NCBI GenBank assembly: GCA_036897485.1
Contig: JAYMTF010001888.1
Span: 1-20,784, forward strand
Length of the DNA stretch: 20,784 nucleotides
From: Pelargonium nanum
Lineage: Eukaryota > Streptophyta > Magnoliopsida > Geraniales > Geraniaceae
Direction of reading: 5' to 3'
Notes under the pieces: model-generated
Databases searched by the model: none
Seen by the model: the letters and a program-made list of their open reading frames with translations, nothing else
Told to the model about the DNA's origin: nothing
In this document: positions 17,707 to 20,784 of the stretch, piece by piece
Layout: each line of letters begins with the position of its first letter
Position numbering within the stretch: the first letter of the stretch is position 1
Translations under genes and position numbers: made by a program

Positions 17707-19634
17707 ACTTAGGATGAGCTATGCAATGCATGAATGTATGATTTAAATGAAAATAGGTGTTAAAGATAAGAAAGTGAAAGACAAGAATGAATGGAAGAAA
17801 AGAAAGGAGAGAAGAGAAGAGAAGAGGAGTGAGTCACGCAGCCTTTTGTTACAGATTCCACACGCCTCTTCTGGCATCCCATCATTTCATAGGAGTATAT
17901 AAAAAATCATAATCCACTTGTTTATATCTTTTTAATTAATAATAATAATAATATATTATGCATTAATGGTGTTATCAGAAAGAGACAGATAGGAGCATCT
18001 GGAGAGGGACGTCCCCTTCTTGTGGGGTTTACGTGTCTCCAAAGCTTCCATACACAATTCTTCCTATCTAAACGCTTCCTTATTCTCTTTTTTCTCCATT
18101 TATATCTTCATATATCCATATTCATACTAACTCACACTCCAATAACTAACTCACTAAACCATATCCATAATTTTAAACCACCAACTACAAACTCCACTTA
18201 TAAATTTTTACTACATAATGATCGAGTAACTTGATTTACATATATCAAATGTTAAAAAAGATGATCAACTGTTATATTATTGGCCAAAATCTCAACTTCA
18301 ACAGTATAATAAAACTAGTCTTTATAATTTTCTAGTCATCTAACGCACAACAGTTTCATACTAAACCGATCGACTCATAATATATGTACATATATATAAT
18401 AATTTCCAACAAAAATAATACAAATATAATATCTAACAACAGAAGACATGTTGTAACATTCACTAAAAAAATAGAAACAAACTATAAATATAACGTAACT
18501 ACTCAAACACAATTTAAAACCTACAAACATTAAGAAAATCATTAACATACATATATGGTAAAGATCTTAAGCAACTACCAATTCTTTTTTCCTTCAAATC
18601 AAAATTGAAACCATCTTTTTCCCTGTAAAGCTATGCATGACATCACAATTTAGTTGTATTGAATAAGAACCGTTCATTTTTTATAGGACTTTTCTAATTG
18701 CGTAGAGGTGGCTCCATCTTTACCACTAGGGACAATTTTGGTGGACTGATCGGGCAGCTTAAATTGACTCCCACCACTACCAAAACGACAAATATCAATC
18801 ATCTAATAATCACCCCCAACAATGTTGTAATATTAATTATAAATCATGATATATGGAAATGAATCAAAACATCATTCTTATCCACAACAATCATATTAAA
18901 TTCCTCACACAAATTATCTAAACCTCTCTCTCTCTCTCTCTTCTATTATTACTATGATAAGTTAAGAACTAAAACCAGAACAAGAATAAAAACATGGGCC
19001 CAAATATGCTACACTGTACTTTCTACAACACTACCATGAAGAATGAGCTAAAAGAATCTACATCACTTTCATTACCAAATCATGTGTGCACATTATAGAT
19101 ATACATTACACAACTTTCACATAAAATAAGAGATTTAGCAATAGCAGCCAACTCAGTTTTTCACTAAAGCTCATAAAAAAACTATGGAATCCCACTAAAA
19201 GATGAGTATATCATAGAGAATAAACCAAACAAAGGGAGATAAAGGAATATAGCTTTAGTTGCAGAAAATTATGTATATGTTTATGTACATGCATTATTCC
19301 ACATTGTCACTCCATTATTGCTAATCTTTCCAGCTAAAAACACATATTGTTATGAGCTGTACATGGACTCGGGTTTTGGACATAAACCCTAGGCCAAGGA
19401 TCCCATCGTTTTCTTAGTTCAAACCTAGTAATTTAAACAGAAGGAAAGATATATATACCCACACCATATGTCTATTATGTACACCAGAAAACTAAAGAGT
19501 ATATAGCATTCCTTTCCTTTCATTTTTCCACATATTGCTTCTTCTTTTGTTTCAAACTTATATCAGTAATTATTAATCCACTATAAACACTTCCAACCTT
19601 TTACTTTCTTTCTTCATTGATCATTCATGTATAA
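17707..19634. other. AT-rich region downstream of the PLATZ gene
   Basis: No gene is supported on either strand. It includes a GA-rich stretch (about 17770-17830), a TATA-like GTATATAAAAAATC at 17895 with no gene after it, and a CT microsatellite (18924-18941). The right end presumably contains the 3' untranslated region and polyadenylation site of the minus-strand PLATZ gene, but I cannot fix the site. Confidence 0.45.
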
Positions 19635-20784
19635 TTAAAATGGGGCGCGATGCGGTATACCCTTTCTCCTCCTGGCATTGCGATGGTTGTAGATGGGAGG
19701 GGTCCCCGGAGAAATGGTGGTGGTGGTCTCATCCCCGGAGCTACTTGACTTGTACTCGCCACCACTGTAGTTGTTGCGCGCATCATAGAAAACAGCGGGA
19801 CCATCCATCAACCTGTTGAAAACATGTGCCTTACGGATCCTCTTAGGCGTAGAAGATTCATCGGACTCATAGCCACCGGGAAATGGATCCCTATTGTGTT
19901 GCAAGTGCTTCGGTTTCACTACAAATGTGAGGTCTGGATCGCCCCTCTTCATGCCTCCAAGCTAACAATGGGAAAAGAAGGGACATTTTAGTCCACAAAG
20001 CCATTGAGCAAATATTTGAAAACCTTACACAATATATACCAAAACAGCAAACAAATTGCAGTAACAAAAGAGTTGGTGAGAACAGAACAGGGCATTGACA
20101 TAGCAAAACAAAAGCAACATGAACCCAAAATCAAACAAATGGCCAAGGAAACTTCAAACACGCAATCTAAGACAATGAATCCAAGACTGACAAATGGGTT
20201 TTCCCCAAAATGAGCAACCAATTCAAGAAATGGAAATGTAAACCAAACATTGTACTCATTTTCAAAACTTGTACCTAATGAGCAATGAGTAATGACCCAA
20301 ACAAAAGGATCTGCAAAAATGGTAAGCTAAACTTGAAATAATGAGAAACAGATTGACCAATACGTACCTTGCAGCCAAGTGAGCAAAATCTAAATGAATC
20401 AAGGAGGCTCCGGCAGCAAATCTCACAGGTATTGGTGACACCCTTTCCGGGCCTGGGCTGAGGACGCTCGTTGAGGAACACAATCTTGGCGCTATTGATA
20501 ATGTAAGTCTGCACACAGGAAATGTCGATGAACTTCTGAATCTCATTGACCCTCACAACGTTGTGGTACGAGGAGCGCCTAATCTGAATCCCAATAAAAA
20601 AAAACAAATCAACCCATCAAAAAACACGATAAACCCATTTCACTTGAGGCAAAAAGGAACAAACTTTACAGAACCACAGACCTGGACAACACGATGGTCG
20701 CGATGATTGATCAAACAGTAGGAGCAGAGGGCATTTCCCATACAATCCAAGCAGAAGAGATTGCATTCACTTTTGTGGGAATCG
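19635..20784 (-). CDS. PLATZ-family zinc-finger transcription factor (5' partial)
   Basis: A plant AT-rich-sequence and zinc-binding protein. This nuclear family binds A/T-rich DNA and often represses transcription. Exons on the minus strand: 20784-20682 (partial), 20583-20368 and 19961-19635, with introns 20681-20584 and 20367-19962. GT-AG ends and phases join exactly ([12 protein letters not shown] and SLGCK|LGGMKRG). The first exon shows C-LD-C, five residues, C-SY-C, then H-RD-H. The initial C-x2-H and the start codon lie beyond the window. Exon 2 holds the family core [32 protein letters not shown] and C-EI-C, ten residues, C-SLG-C. The last exon has a serine/threonine-rich segment and the conserved end [13 protein letters not shown]. 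All visible zinc ligands are present and the frame is intact, so it is probably functional. About 214 residues are visible, consistent with nearly the whole protein. Confidence 0.95.

Noticed and set aside
17895..18234. TATA-like site followed by a small open frame at 18022-18234 as a gene
   Set aside because: The peptide is low-complexity and driven by TTC/CAT/ACT-rich DNA, without a motif, homology or splice support.
19891..20221. Hydrophobic minus-strand open frames at 19891-20106 and 19988-20221
   Set aside because: They lie mostly in the second visible intron of the PLATZ gene and are chance readings of T-rich intron sequence.

Overview
This is a piece of nuclear DNA from a flowering plant, most likely a dicot. 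It is AT-rich, its genes are split by GT-AG introns, and it holds a plant-specific PLATZ zinc-finger gene, plant-type Mutator-like (MULE) and Helitron transposon ends, and several MITE-like elements. Only one host gene is supported: a PLATZ transcription factor on the minus strand (19635-20784), which runs off the right edge. Almost everything else is transposon-derived or featureless AT-rich DNA.

Layout, left to right. A GC-richer non-coding stretch (1-629) leads into the decayed C-terminal end of a Ty3/gypsy integrase (630-1074). Two Helitron-type 3' termini follow, each a small hairpin then CTAG before a T (ending at 2160 and 3161). The first lies downstream of about three diverged ~165-base tandem repeats.

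The centrepiece is a structurally complete MULE at 3619-10124. It has inverted terminal repeats of about 111 bases and a perfect 9-base target duplication. Its plus-strand gene encodes a MURA-type transposase with, in order, a PB1-like N-terminal part, an acidic linker, a MuDR-type DNA-binding region, the MULE catalytic domain, a SWIM zinc finger and a CCHC knuckle. The start of the gene is damaged by an apparent one-base loss and a 25-base tandem duplication that restores the frame but leaves a TAG between them. Its tail is also broken or unusually spliced. A second, convergent gene on the minus strand (9106-9756) encodes a GRF-type zinc finger, a coiled coil and a hydrophobic C-terminal segment. 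One gene reading inward from each TIR recalls maize MuDR (mudrA/mudrB), but the second protein here is of a different, recognisable family.

To the right lie a 1.2-kb non-autonomous element with weak TIRs (10390-11614), holding a four-unit tandem array whose units carry palindromes of different lengths and a separate perfect 30-base palindrome. Next come a long gene-free tract with a cluster of CACGTG motifs (14012-14642), a MULE-type MITE with a near-perfect 9-base target duplication (15574-15940), another MITE-like repeat (16021-16366), a small GC-rich hairpin region and a possible 743-base TTAA-flanked element (16960-17702). About 1.9 kb of AT-rich DNA then lies downstream of the PLATZ gene.

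The two MULE genes would have worked together in transposition. The visible lesions suggest this copy is no longer fully autonomous, although its intact ends could still be mobilised in trans. PLATZ is an unrelated host gene.
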